54,985 nt of DNA, from assembly GCA_030617105.1 (NCBI GenBank), contig JAUWWC010000004.1, positions 1 to 54,985 of the forward strand, in the 5' to 3' direction. The notes below the pieces were generated by a model. The model was not told where the DNA came from, did not search any database, and was given only the letters and a program-made list of their open reading frames with translations. Shown one piece after another: positions 1-8,440 of the stretch. Position 1 is the first letter of the stretch; each line of letters opens with the position of its first letter. The stretch is from Candidatus Nealsoniibacteriota bacterium. Its GTDB lineage: Bacteria > Patescibacteriota > Minisyncoccia > Minisyncoccales > GWA2-38-27. Position numbers and translations under genes: made by a program.

Positions 1-1
1 A

Positions 2-1129
2 GAAGATTTAAAAGCTAAGAAAAATAAAGCCAGTAGGGAAATTGCTAGCTCAAAGAATAAGAAAAAGAAAGAAAAGATTATTTCTCAGATGAGAGAAATT
101 GATAAAAAAGAAGATAATCTTAAGGAGGAGTTTAAGAAAATTGAAAAAGAATTCAATGATTTAATGCTTCAGATTCCTAATTTACCTCTAGCTGATGTTC
201 CAACAGGAAAAGATGAAACTGGAAATGTGGTTTTAAGGGAAGTAGGTAAGAGGCCAGAGTTTAAATTTGAACCTCGGGATTATTTAGAAATTGCTGAAAG
301 ATTAGATTTAGTTGATATTAAAAGAGCAGCTAAGGTTTCAGGAACTAGATTTGGTTTCCTGAAAAAAGAAGCTGCTCTTTTAGAATTTGCTTTAGTTAAT
401 TTATCTTTTGATGTTTTGACTAAAGAAGGTTTTATTCCTCTAATTGCTCCAGTCATGCTCAAACCAGAAATGATGCAAGGAATGGGTTATGTTGATAGAG
501 GAGAAGATGATATTTATTTCATTGAGAAAGATAGCTTATACTTAGCTGGTACCACCGAACAGGTTATTGGGCCAATGCATGCTGACGAAGTACTTGAAGA
601 AAAAGATTTACCGAAGAGATATGTTGGTTTTTCAAGTTGGTTTAGAAGAGAAGCTGGTTCTTATGGAAAAGAAAGCTGGGGAGTCTTTAGAGTTCATCAA
701 TTTGATGGGGTAGAGATGTTTAGTTTTTGTCATCCTGGGAAATCTATTCAAGAACATAAACTTCTCTTATCATTAGAAGAAAAAATGATGAAACTTTTGA
801 AAATACCTTATCGGGTAGTTAATATTTGTACTGGTGATTTAGGTGATCCGGCTGCTGCTAAGTATGATATTGAAGTTTGGATGCCTTCTCAAGGTTGTTA
901 TCGGGAAACTCATTCTACTTCTAATTGTACTGATTTTCAGGCAAGGAGATTAAATATTCGTTATCGCGGAAAAGGTGACAAATTAAACTTTCTTCATACT
1001 TTAAATGGAACTGCTGTTGCTACTGGCAGAATAATTATTGCTATTATTGAAAATTATCAGCAAAAAGACGGAAGCATAAAGGTGCCAGGGGTTCTTCAAA
1101 AATACCTTGACTTCAAAGTCATAAAATAA
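2..1129 (+). CDS. serS: Seryl-tRNA synthetase, 5' truncated by window edge
   Basis: Charges tRNA-Ser with serine in the cytoplasm (class II aminoacyl-tRNA synthetase). The frame is open from base 2, so the start lies outside the window. The visible N-terminus is the lysine- and glutamate-rich antiparallel coiled-coil arm. The class II core follows: motif 2 is seen as WFRREAGSYG followed by VHQFDGVEMF, and motif 3 as HTLNGTAVATGR near the C-terminus. The protein ends in the usual region after ENYQQKDG. About 375 residues are visible, so roughly 40-60 N-terminal residues are probably missing, judged against family length. A factor-independent terminator follows 16 nt after the stop, so this is the end of its transcription unit. 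Confidence 0.97.
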   Translation, partial: EDLKAKKNKASREIASSKNKKKKEKIISQMREIDKKEDNLKEEFKKIEKEFNDLMLQIPNLPLADVPTGKDETGNVVLREVGKRPEFKFEPRDYLEIAERLDLVDIKRAAKVSGTRFGFLKKEAALLEFALVNLSFDVLTKEGFIPLIAPVMLKPEMMQGMGYVDRGEDDIYFIEKDSLYLAGTTEQVIGPMHADEVLEEKDLPKRYVGFSSWFRREAGSYGKESWGVFRVHQFDGVEMFSFCHPGKSIQEHKLLLSLEEKMMKLLKIPYRVVNICTGDLGDPAAAKYDIEVWMPSQGCYRETHSTSNCTDFQARRLNIRYRGKGDKLNFLHTLNGTAVATGRIIIAIIENYQQKDGSIKVPGVLQKYLDFKVIK

Positions 1130-1145
1130 ATTCTTCAATAAAAAC

Positions 1146-1178
1146 AAGCCGAGGAAATCTCACCCCTCGGCTTTTTTT
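1146..1178 (+). terminator. Rho-independent terminator of serS
   Basis: A 9-bp stem (AAGCCGAGG pairing with CCTCGGCTT) has a 10-nt loop and a run of seven T. It sits just after serS. The opposite strand has only a weak U-tract, so it is probably one-directional, although the minus-strand small-gene unit also ends here. Confidence 0.9.
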
Positions 1179-1183
1179 CTGTT

Positions 1184-1276
1184 TCATCCAGCGATTAAAA
1201 ACAAAACTGAAAACAATATTGCCACAATTACAATTATCCATTCCGGTATAGTTCCCCATATATTTTTCCGACCCAT
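1184..1276 (-). CDS. Small single-span membrane protein (30 aa)
   Basis: Function unknown. This 30-residue ORF begins MGRKNIWGTIPEW and continues as one hydrophobic helix (IIVIVAILFSVLFLIAG) to the stop. A Shine-Dalgarno-like AAAGGAAGTG precedes the ATG. It lies 20 nt downstream of another small membrane ORF on the same strand, and both follow a good promoter at 1519-1549, which supports real expression. No relatives can be recalled. Confidence 0.6.
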   Translation of the reverse strand: MGRKNIWGTIPEWIIVIVAILFSVLFLIAG

Positions 1277-1296
1277 CTTTTTTCACTTCCTTTCTA

Positions 1297-1461
1297 CTAT
1301 GGATTAGTGTTTTCCTCTTTAACCAAAACAGGCACTACCAGTATCAATGTTGCTATTCCATAACAAATCACCATCCCCCAAAAGCTTCTCATACATGCGA
1401 GAGAGAAAGCCACTCCAAATAGAAATCCTGCTCCAAATCTAGGGTCAAGTAATAGTTTCAT
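1297..1461 (-). CDS. Small membrane protein (54 aa)
   Basis: Function unknown. The 54-residue ORF begins MKLLLDPRFGAGFLFG, has two closely spaced hydrophobic stretches (about residues 8-22 and 28-45) and ends in a charged tail (VKEENTNP). A strong GGAGGTG Shine-Dalgarno lies 6 nt before the ATG. It is the first gene of a two-gene unit with the 30-aa ORF downstream. Its leader is long enough for the ribosome site, unlike the leaderless genes elsewhere in the window. Confidence 0.65.
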   Translation of the reverse strand: MKLLLDPRFGAGFLFGVAFSLACMRSFWGMVICYGIATLILVVPVLVKEENTNP

Positions 1462-1518
1462 TGTTTTCACCTCCAAATAAAGTTTTCAATGAGCATTGGT
1501 TTTTTTGAAACTTCTAAT

Positions 1519-1549
1519 ATTATATTAGCATTTAGGTTGAAGGTGTCAA
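1519..1549 (-). promoter_or_regulatory. Promoter of the small membrane-protein unit
   Basis: On the minus strand there is a perfect -35 TTGACA (1544-1549). A -10 follows as TAATAT with a 16-bp spacer or TATAAT with a 19-bp spacer. It drives the genes at 1297-1461 and 1184-1276. Confidence 0.75.
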
Positions 1550-1551
1550 CA

Positions 1552-1580
1552 TTGATTCTTGGGATAAATTTTGATATAAA
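1552..1580 (+). promoter_or_regulatory. Promoter of the envelope operon
   Basis: TTGATT (1552-1557), a 17-bp spacer and TATAAA (1575-1580) lie 11 nt before the ATG of the hydrolase. This implies a very short leader. It is back-to-back with the minus-strand promoter. Confidence 0.6.
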
Positions 1581-1591
1581 GAAAGAAAGTT

Positions 1592-2311
1592 ATGAGGTGT
1601 GTTTTAAATGGGTTAAATATTAATTACATTGTGATTGGAGGGGGGAGACCTCTCCTAATTTTACATGGCTGGGGTTCAAGAAGTAATAACTGGCAAAGGA
1701 TAGGGGAGATGTTGGCAGAAAAAGGAATAAAAGTCATTATTCCTGATTTGCCTGGTTTTGGACAGAGTGATAAACCTCCAAGGGCTTGGAATCTTGATGA
1801 TTATTGCGATTTTATTGAGGAGTTTGTTAAAGTTTTGAATTTAGAAAACTTTTCTCTTTTAGCACATTCTTTTGGCGGTGCTTTAGCAGTTAAATGCAGC
1901 TTGAAAATCCCAGAAAAAATAGATAAATTATTTTTAGTAAGTGCTGCTTGCTTTAGAAGGAAAAGCTTAAAGGTTAAGTTATTAAAATTTATTTCAAAAT
2001 TCTTTAAAATAAAAACTCCTTTTCTAAAAAAATTCTTTTATAGAAAAAGCGATTATCTTTCTACTGAAGGCGTAATGAGAGATACATATTTGAAAATAAT
2101 TGCAGAAGACCTTTCAGATATTCTTTCTCAAATTCAAATGCCGACAATTATTATTTGGGGAGAAAAAGATAATATTACCCCAATAAAACAGGCTTATCTT
2201 ATTAAATCCAAAATTAAAGATTCAAAATTAGAGATTTTACCTAGCACTGGACACAATCTTAATTTAAATGCTCAACAAAGATTAGTTGAAATAGTAAAAC
2301 AATATATATGA
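1592..2311 (+). CDS. Alpha/beta-fold hydrolase
   Basis: A cytoplasmic alpha/beta hydrolase of unknown substrate, 239 aa. The oxyanion-type HGWG is at residues 25-28. The nucleophile elbow AHSFGG puts the catalytic Ser at 93, with the acid Asp193 in IIWGEKDN and the catalytic His221 in STGHNLN, so the triad is complete. It is the first gene of an envelope operon and overlaps the next start by 4 nt (ATGA). This context suggests a role in cell-surface or lipid metabolism, but that is inference only. Confidence 0.88.
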   Translation: MRCVLNGLNINYIVIGGGRPLLILHGWGSRSNNWQRIGEMLAEKGIKVIIPDLPGFGQSDKPPRAWNLDDYCDFIEEFVKVLNLENFSLLAHSFGGALAVKCSLKIPEKIDKLFLVSAACFRRKSLKVKLLKFISKFFKIKTPFLKKFFYRKSDYLSTEGVMRDTYLKIIAEDLSDILSQIQMPTIIIWGEKDNITPIKQAYLIKSKIKDSKLEILPSTGHNLNLNAQQRLVEIVKQYI

Positions 2312-3654
2312 TAAAAATAGTTATTACTATTCTTTGGTTTTTTGTTTTTACAAAACTGCTCATTTTTTGGGTTTGGCTTTGGCAATTAAAAGAATATCAT
2401 TTAGGAAGATTTAAAGCGCATTTTGAAACGCAGAAAACAAGAAAGATAATCTTCAGTTTACACGGCGTTAGATGTCCTGAATTAACGCAAAAGGTTGCTG
2501 TTATTTTGACTATTGGTATATTTGTTGAATTTTTATTTTTGTTATTTGTTTTTAATTTTACAAATTATTTATTCTATATTTTTCTTTTAATCTCAATTAT
2601 TTTAGCCCCAATAATTATTTCTGTTTTAATATTATTTTTTCAAATCCCTGCTAATATCTTAATAAAGAGAACACTAAAGGAAGCGGAACAAAAAAGAAAA
2701 AGATTTGAAAATCTAACAGTTATCGGTATTACTGGGAGTTATGGTAAAAGTTCAACTAAAGAGTTTTTAGCAACAATTCTTTCTGAGAAGTATAATGTTT
2801 TAAAAACAAAAAGAAATATTAATGCTGAGATTGGAATTGCTCAAACAATCTTAAATGAATTAAATCCAGAACATCAGATTTTTATTGCAGAGATAGGAGC
2901 TTATGAAAGAGGGAAGATAAAGCAGGTTGCTCAAATGATTAAACCCAAGATAGGAATTTTAACTGGCATTAATGAACAGCATTTATCTACTTTTGGTTCT
3001 TTAGAAAATATTAGAAAAGCAAAATATGAATTAATAGAAGCTTTGCCAAAAGGTGGAATAGCTATAATAAAAGATAAATTAGATATACAGGCAGAGGATG
3101 TTAGGGTTGAAAGAGAATATATTTTATTTAGAATTGAATCAAATGATTTTAAAGTAAATTTGCTTGGCAGACATAATATAGAAAATATTTTATTGGCTGT
3201 TTCCTGTGCTAAAAATTTAGGAATGAGCCTGGAAGAGATTTCCAGAGCTTGTTTGAAAATTAAACCAGAGCAGGGAGGAATGAAGCTTTTGAAAAAACAG
3301 GGCTTGATTATTCTCGACGCTTCTTATTCTGCAAATCCAGACGGCGTAATTGCTGATTTAGAGTATTTGAAACTTTATCAAGGGAAAAGAGTTATTGTTA
3401 TGCCTTGTTTGATTGAATTAGGAAAAGCATCAAAACAAGTGCATAAAAGAATAGGACAAAAGATTGCTGAGGTTTGTGATCTTGCAATAATTACAACAAA
3501 AGATTATTTTAAAGAAATAAAAGGAGAAACAGAGACCGGGTCTCTGTCGCTTCTGTTGATTGAAAATCCAGAAGATATTATTGCTAAATTAAAAGAATTT
3601 TCTCCAAGTGTAATTTTATTAGAAGGACGAGTTCCTAAGTTAATATGGGATTAA
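2308..3654 (+). CDS. Membrane-anchored MurF-like Mur ligase
   Basis: A Mur-ligase family protein, 448 aa, resembling UDP-N-acetylmuramoyl-tripeptide--D-alanyl-D-alanine ligase. Unlike textbook MurF it has an N-terminal membrane part: one span at about residues 3-26 and two more at about 62-115. The ATP-binding P-loop GITGSYGKSS follows at 140-149, then the Mur central domain (KRNINAEIG, EIGAYERG) and a C-terminal ligase domain with LDASYSANPDG. Start and stop overlap both neighbours (4 nt and 10 nt), so translation is coupled. The reaction is probably ATP-dependent amide bond formation on a cell-wall precursor. Whether this is the organism's only MurF cannot be told from the window. Confidence 0.85.
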   Translation: MIKIVITILWFFVFTKLLIFWVWLWQLKEYHLGRFKAHFETQKTRKIIFSLHGVRCPELTQKVAVILTIGIFVEFLFLLFVFNFTNYLFYIFLLISIILAPIIISVLILFFQIPANILIKRTLKEAEQKRKRFENLTVIGITGSYGKSSTKEFLATILSEKYNVLKTKRNINAEIGIAQTILNELNPEHQIFIAEIGAYERGKIKQVAQMIKPKIGILTGINEQHLSTFGSLENIRKAKYELIEALPKGGIAIIKDKLDIQAEDVRVEREYILFRIESNDFKVNLLGRHNIENILLAVSCAKNLGMSLEEISRACLKIKPEQGGMKLLKKQGLIILDASYSANPDGVIADLEYLKLYQGKRVIVMPCLIELGKASKQVHKRIGQKIAEVCDLAIITTKDYFKEIKGETETGSLSLLLIENPEDIIAKLKEFSPSVILLEGRVPKLIWD

Positions 3655-4877
3655 TTAAACCAATTTCGATATCTTTATCGCCAAATATAGAAAAAGATGA
3701 TATTTGGTTGGCTTTGAAATTGCTTTTTTGTCCATGGAAATGGAAAAAAGGTGGTGCAATTGAAGAGTTAGAAAATGAGTTCAAAAAATATTTAGGAGTA
3801 AAGCATGCTTTTGCTTTTAACAGCGGGAGAACTTGTTTAATGGCTATTTTGAAATCTCTTGATTTAGAACAGGGAACCGAGGTTTTGCTTCAGGCATTTA
3901 CTTGTAATGCTGCTGTTAATCCTGTTATATGGTCTGGATTAAAGCCAGTTTATGTTGATTGCGATGAAAATACTTTTAATATTGATATAGAAGATTTAAA
4001 CAGAAAAATAACTGAAAAGAGTAGAGTAGTGATGGTTCAGCATACTTTTGGCATACCAGCTGAAATTATTAGAGAGAATAATCTAATCTTGATTGAAGAT
4101 TGCGCCCATGCTTTAGGAGCAGAACGTAATGGTCAGAAAGTTGGAAGTTTTGGTAAGGCAGGTTTTTTCAGTTTTTCCAGAGATAAGGTAATTTCTTCTG
4201 TATATGGAGGAATGGTTGTTACTAATGATGATGAATTGGCTCGTAAAATAAAGGAATATAGAGATAGCATTAAACCCCCTTCTTTATTTTGGATTAAACA
4301 ACAGTTATTACATCCCATATTTATGAGCTTGATTCTACCCAGTTATAGAATAAAAGGGAAGTATGTCTTAGTTCTATTCCAATGGCTTCATTTTATGTCT
4401 AAAGCTGTTCATTGGAAGGAAAAACAGGGCAAAAAGCCATCATATTTTCCAAAGAAAATGCCTAACGCTTTAGCTTTGCTTGCTTTGAACCAATTTAAGA
4501 AATTAGAGAGGTTTAATAAACACAGACAAGAAATTGCTAATTTCTATTTTGAGAATTTAAGAAATTTAGGATTTGAATTGCCTAAAATTCCTGAAAATAC
4601 AAAACCAGTGTTTTTAAGATTTCCAGTAAAGCATCTTAATGCTCATGATATAATTAAAAAGGCGTGGAGCAAAAACTTATTAATAGGGGATTGGTATACA
4701 AGCCTAGTAGCGCCTGATGATACAGATTTAGGTAAAGTAGGGTATAAGTTTGGTAGTTGTCCAAAGGCAGAGAAACTATCAAAGCAAACCCTAAATTTAC
4801 CAACTCACATAAACATTTCTTTAAACCAAGCTCAAAAAGTAATAGATTGCGTTAAGCCAGGCTTAACGCAAAACTAA
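3645..4877 (+). CDS. DegT/DnrJ/EryC1/StrS-family PLP aminotransferase
   Basis: A 410-aa PLP-dependent sugar aminotransferase-like protein of fold type I. It shows FNSGRTCL near residue 59, IEDCAHALGAE with Asp152 and His155, and the Schiff-base lysine in FSFSRDKVISS (Lys181). Members usually aminate keto-sugar nucleotides for surface glycans. Between MurF-like and FemAB genes it may supply an envelope sugar. It overlaps the MurF-like gene by 10 nt and ends 5 nt before the FemAB gene. The last codons lie inside a 25-nt palindrome. Confidence 0.9.
   Translation: MGLIKPISISLSPNIEKDDIWLALKLLFCPWKWKKGGAIEELENEFKKYLGVKHAFAFNSGRTCLMAILKSLDLEQGTEVLLQAFTCNAAVNPVIWSGLKPVYVDCDENTFNIDIEDLNRKITEKSRVVMVQHTFGIPAEIIRENNLILIEDCAHALGAERNGQKVGSFGKAGFFSFSRDKVISSVYGGMVVTNDDELARKIKEYRDSIKPPSLFWIKQQLLHPIFMSLILPSYRIKGKYVLVLFQWLHFMSKAVHWKEKQGKKPSYFPKKMPNALALLALNQFKKLERFNKHRQEIANFYFENLRNLGFELPKIPENTKPVFLRFPVKHLNAHDIIKKAWSKNLLIGDWYTSLVAPDDTDLGKVGYKFGSCPKAEKLSKQTLNLPTHINISLNQAQKVIDCVKPGLTQN
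4847..4871. repeat. 25-nt perfect palindrome at the end of the aminotransferase gene
   Basis: TTGCGTTAAGCC and GGCTTAACGCAA are perfect inverted copies around one central A. There is no T-run after it, so it is not a classical terminator. The core GCGTTAAGCC recurs in the tandem repeat at 35786-35821. Confidence 0.7.
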
Positions 4878-4882
4878 AAAAT

Positions 4883-5890
4883 ATGGGAATAAGAGAAATA
4901 AATAATAAAGAAGCTTGGGAAAGTTTTCTATTGGAATGTGATGAGAAGACGTTTTTGGATTCTTGGAATTGGGGAGAATTTCAAAAGAGAGAAGGGGAAA
5001 AGGTTTGGCGGCTGGGAGTTTATGATGGGAATGAGTTGGTTGGCGCGGCTTTGGTGGTGAGGGTGAAAGCGAGACGAGGAACGTTTTTGTTCGTGCCTCA
5101 CGGCCCAGTTGGAGAATCAAAGATTTTAGAAGTTCTGATTAAAAAACTAAAAGAAATAGCAAAACAGGAAAAAGCAAGTTTTATTAGAATTTCGCCGATT
5201 TGGGAGAGAAATGAAGAAAATATTAAGGCCTTTAGAAATCTCGCTTTTAGAAATGCTCCAATTCATATGCATCCAGAATTAACTTGGGAACTGGACATCA
5301 GGCCTTCTGAAGAGGAACTTTTGATGGGAATGAGAAAGACCACTCGTTATTTAATCCGTCAGGCGCAAAAAAACACAGATATTGAAATTGTAAAGACGCA
5401 AAATATTGAGGACTTGAAAAAGTTTAATGAAATTTATTGCCAAACAGCAAAACGGCATAAATTTGTGCCTTTTTCTTTGAAATATTTAGAGCACCAGCTT
5501 TGCTCCTTTTTGCCAGATAATCAGATTATGATTTTTTTAGGCAAATACAAAAAAGAAATTGCATCTGCATCTATTGCGGTTTTCTGGCAAGGGACTGGGT
5601 TTTATCATCATGGAGCTTCATTGCCAAAGTACAATAAAATTCCAGTTTCTTATCTTTTGCAATGGGAGGCAATCAAAGAAGCTAAAAGCAGAGGATGCCA
5701 AAAATATAATTTCTGGGGTATTGCTCCTGATGACAGTAAAAACCACCCATGGGCCGGTTTAGGCCTATTTAAGAAGGGTTTTGGAGGTTATAGAAAGGAT
5801 TATGTTAAGACCCAGGATTTATCTCTTTCTTGGAAGTATTGGCCAACCTATATTTTCGAAAAAATTAGGAAAATCAAGCGCAGGCTGTAA
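4883..5890 (+). CDS. FemAB-like peptidoglycan bridge aminoacyltransferase
   Basis: Members of this GNAT-fold family transfer amino acids from aminoacyl-tRNA to lipid II or related precursors. The protein is 335 aa, typical length. Recognisable stretches are SWNWGEFQKREG near the start, MRKTTRYLIRQA at about residue 150, and the C-terminal GASLPKYNKIPVSYLLQWE followed by YNFWGIAPD. It lies in the same operon as the MurF-like and FtsQ genes, which supports a role in peptidoglycan cross-bridge synthesis. The amino acid transferred cannot be predicted. Confidence 0.88.
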   Translation: MGIREINNKEAWESFLLECDEKTFLDSWNWGEFQKREGEKVWRLGVYDGNELVGAALVVRVKARRGTFLFVPHGPVGESKILEVLIKKLKEIAKQEKASFIRISPIWERNEENIKAFRNLAFRNAPIHMHPELTWELDIRPSEEELLMGMRKTTRYLIRQAQKNTDIEIVKTQNIEDLKKFNEIYCQTAKRHKFVPFSLKYLEHQLCSFLPDNQIMIFLGKYKKEIASASIAVFWQGTGFYHHGASLPKYNKIPVSYLLQWEAIKEAKSRGCQKYNFWGIAPDDSKNHPWAGLGLFKKGFGGYRKDYVKTQDLSLSWKYWPTYIFEKIRKIKRRL

Positions 5891-5892
5891 TC

Positions 5893-6636
5893 ATGAAGTA
5901 TAAATACAAGAAATCATTCAGGACAAAAAAGAAAAGATCTGTTTTTAACATATTCAAAAACAAGTTCTTTTTATTAGGTTGTTTAGCTTCAACTGTCTTA
6001 GCAGGTCTTGTTTATCTTTTTATCTTTTCTCCTATTTTTCAAATAAAAAACATAGCAGTTTTAGGAACTGAGAAAACTCCTGAACAAGAAATTAGAAATA
6101 TTATTTCAGATAATACTAAGAATATCTTTTTGTCTGATTTGAAAGAGATAGATAGAATGCTTTGCCAGAAATATCCTCAGATTGCAAAAATAGATATGGA
6201 AAGAGTGCTGCCAGATGCTTTATTAGTTCAAATTGAAGAAAGAAAACCAGTTGCTGTTTTTTCCAAAAATGAAGATTATTTCTTTATTGATAAAGAAGCA
6301 GTAATTTTTGAAAGAATCTCTGAAAGACCATCAGAAATGTTAATTATTAAAAGCGAGAGAGACATTGTTCAAAAAGAACAATTAGACCAGATTTTAAAAA
6401 TCAATTCTGAATTAACAATTCCAATTGAAGAAATTCTAATAGTTTCTGAAAAAAGATTGAATGCTAAAACTTCAGAGGGCTGGGAGATTTATTTTAATCC
6501 TGAAAGAGATTTAGACTGGCAGCTTGAAGAACTTGACATCCTTCTAAAAGAAAGAGTCCCTTTTGAAAAAAGAGGGGCTCTTGAATATATTGACTTACGA
6601 TTTGAGAAAATTTATATTTACCCTGAACACCGCTGA
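5893..6636 (+). CDS. ftsQ: FtsQ/DivIB-type cell division protein
   Basis: A bitopic divisome protein of 247 aa. A basic cytoplasmic N-terminus (KKSFRTKKKR) is followed by one membrane span at about residues 24-46 and then a POTRA domain beginning QIKNIAVLGTEKTPEQEI. A C-terminal beta region follows, with YIDLRFEKIYI near the end. The start is 2 nt after the FemAB stop. It would scaffold FtsB/FtsL/FtsW-FtsI at midcell. The sequence is divergent, so the call rests on architecture, POTRA motif and position. Confidence 0.85.
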   Translation: MKYKYKKSFRTKKKRSVFNIFKNKFFLLGCLASTVLAGLVYLFIFSPIFQIKNIAVLGTEKTPEQEIRNIISDNTKNIFLSDLKEIDRMLCQKYPQIAKIDMERVLPDALLVQIEERKPVAVFSKNEDYFFIDKEAVIFERISERPSEMLIIKSERDIVQKEQLDQILKINSELTIPIEEILIVSEKRLNAKTSEGWEIYFNPERDLDWQLEELDILLKERVPFEKRGALEYIDLRFEKIYIYPEHR

Positions 6637-6640
6637 AGGG

Positions 6641-8398
6641 TCAAGGGATATAATAAATGAAGATTGAGTTGCCGATTCGGGTTATTGGCTCATAATCGTC
6701 AAGCCAGAGATAGTAGCCAGTTAGTTGGTCAAAACCAGGAGCAGGATTTCCTTTTCCTCCTTGAAGAAGAGTTGCTGAAACTGCCAGATAACTTCCTTTG
6801 GGAAGTTCTTTTTTATTACGATCGCCCCACCAAGGAGCGTATTTTTCCTTTAGATAATATTCAGGATTGCCTCCGCCAAAATAACTAAGATAAATTTTCT
6901 CAATCTCATTTTCATCCACCCATTTCTTTAATCTTTTCAAATCCTGGCCCCAATCATAGTTTGAATCCACCACATATTTATATCCATTTTCAGGGCCCTT
7001 GGCAATTTCATTAAAATAAGTTAAGTGATGAGGCCAGACTAGGAGAGAAGAAATTATGTAAAAGCCCAAAAGCACTAAAACGAGAGAAGCTGCTATTTTT
7101 TTCCATTTTGCTATTCCTAAACTAACTAAGATATAAGTGAAAGGAAAAACAGGTAGAACATGCCTTACTCCAATGTTAAGAGCTCCTTTTATAGAAGTAA
7201 CCCAATAAATTATTAAAAATACTATCATTGAAAATTCAGTAAAATGATTCTTTATCCATTCTTTTATCCGATGAAAAGTATCTTTCCAAAAAGGCCTTTT
7301 AATTATAATCAGCCAGGCTATATATAAAAGAGCAAGTAAAGTTAAGATATGAAAAGCTAATGGCATTTTTAAAAGATAAACAAGGGGGAAATAATACCAC
7401 CAGCCTCTATTTGAAATTTCATTTAGAAAATATACAGTATTGCCGCCAGATACCCTTTGGCTAGCCATTAGAAGTCCTAAGAAATAATGGCCATAAGGTC
7501 TAAATACTGGTTTATCAGCCATCCATAGGCAAATACCTTCTAAAGTATTTATACCACCTGAAGATAAAATAGTCTCAGAATCCTGCAATTGACGTTCAGC
7601 TGGGTAATTTAAAAGATGAAACTGATAAACAGGCCAGATAAGAATTACTCCAATTATTCCTACAATTAGAGCCATAACCATATATTTCAAAATCCACCAA
7701 ATGCATTGTTTAAAACCTCTTTCTTGAAATTTTAACCAGGCATAAACAACAGTGATTACAGCAAAGAGAGGAACAAGCAGAACTAAAGAGAATTTAAGAA
7801 GTATTGATACCCCGAATATGAGCCCAGCTAAGATTATATTCTTTTTTGTAGGGTCTTTTAGAAACTTTATCCAGAAATAAGTAGCTAAAACTACTCCTAA
7901 AGCAGCTGCAACATCAGTAGTTACCAATCTTCCATGGGCTAAGAAAGTAGGGGAAAAGGAAAATAGAGTTAAAACCAAAAGAGCAACTTTATTTCCTGCT
8001 AATTCTTTTGCCCAGCGGAATATGAACCAACCTAAAAATATTAAAAGCAGAATCATTGGGATTCTTGCCCAGAATATAATCTGATCAGCATCATTCCCTG
8101 AATAGTATAGAAATTGGGAGCCAAAGGTCCACTGCTCATTAACTCCTTGGGTCCAGGAAGCATGGTCTTCTGGGAAATTCAGGTCTAAAAACAGAAGAGG
8201 AACAGCAGCTAAGTCTTTTATCAATGGTGGATGCTCTGGGTTAATGCGAAAATCCTTCTGGGTTAAATAAGAATAACCAGCTGGGATATGAGACATTTCA
8301 TCCATTGTGGCTGAATCATCTTTCATGCTGAAAAAGCAAAGCAGGAATACTATAATAAGCAGAACTCCAGCGATTAAATTTGTGAGACGATTAGACAT
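6641..8398 (-). CDS. GT39/GT-C family membrane glycosyltransferase
   Basis: A 585-aa polytopic protein of the PMT/ArnT-like class with about ten hydrophobic spans. The first extracytoplasmic loop carries the acidic pair in TMDEMSHIPAGY and then INPEHPPLIKDLA, both typical of lipid-phosphate-sugar dependent glycosyltransferases. A soluble C-terminal part has VVDSNYDWGQD. It probably transfers a sugar from a polyprenyl-phosphate donor to a surface protein or glycan. It converges with ftsQ (4 nt gap) and diverges from the GT2-GtrA gene, a likely donor-synthesis partner. Its -10 (TAGAAT) ends 8 nt before the ATG, so the mRNA is probably leaderless. Confidence 0.87.
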   Translation of the reverse strand: MSNRLTNLIAGVLLIIVFLLCFFSMKDDSATMDEMSHIPAGYSYLTQKDFRINPEHPPLIKDLAAVPLLFLDLNFPEDHASWTQGVNEQWTFGSQFLYYSGNDADQIIFWARIPMILLLIFLGWFIFRWAKELAGNKVALLVLTLFSFSPTFLAHGRLVTTDVAAALGVVLATYFWIKFLKDPTKKNIILAGLIFGVSILLKFSLVLLVPLFAVITVVYAWLKFQERGFKQCIWWILKYMVMALIVGIIGVILIWPVYQFHLLNYPAERQLQDSETILSSGGINTLEGICLWMADKPVFRPYGHYFLGLLMASQRVSGGNTVYFLNEISNRGWWYYFPLVYLLKMPLAFHILTLLALLYIAWLIIIKRPFWKDTFHRIKEWIKNHFTEFSMIVFLIIYWVTSIKGALNIGVRHVLPVFPFTYILVSLGIAKWKKIAASLVLVLLGFYIISSLLVWPHHLTYFNEIAKGPENGYKYVVDSNYDWGQDLKRLKKWVDENEIEKIYLSYFGGGNPEYYLKEKYAPWWGDRNKKELPKGSYLAVSATLLQGGKGNPAPGFDQLTGYYLWLDDYEPITRIGNSIFIYYIP

Positions 8399-8440
8399 GT
8401 TATTTTATTCTACCATTTTTTTATGTTACAATAAAACAAC
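8399..8440. promoter_or_regulatory. Divergent leaderless promoters for the GT39-like and GT2 genes
   Basis: The 42-bp gap holds a minus-strand TAGAAT (8407-8412) ending 8 nt before one ATG, and a plus-strand TG-extended TACAAT (8427-8432) ending 8 nt before the other. No Shine-Dalgarno fits in either leader. The -35 elements are poor. Confidence 0.55.
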
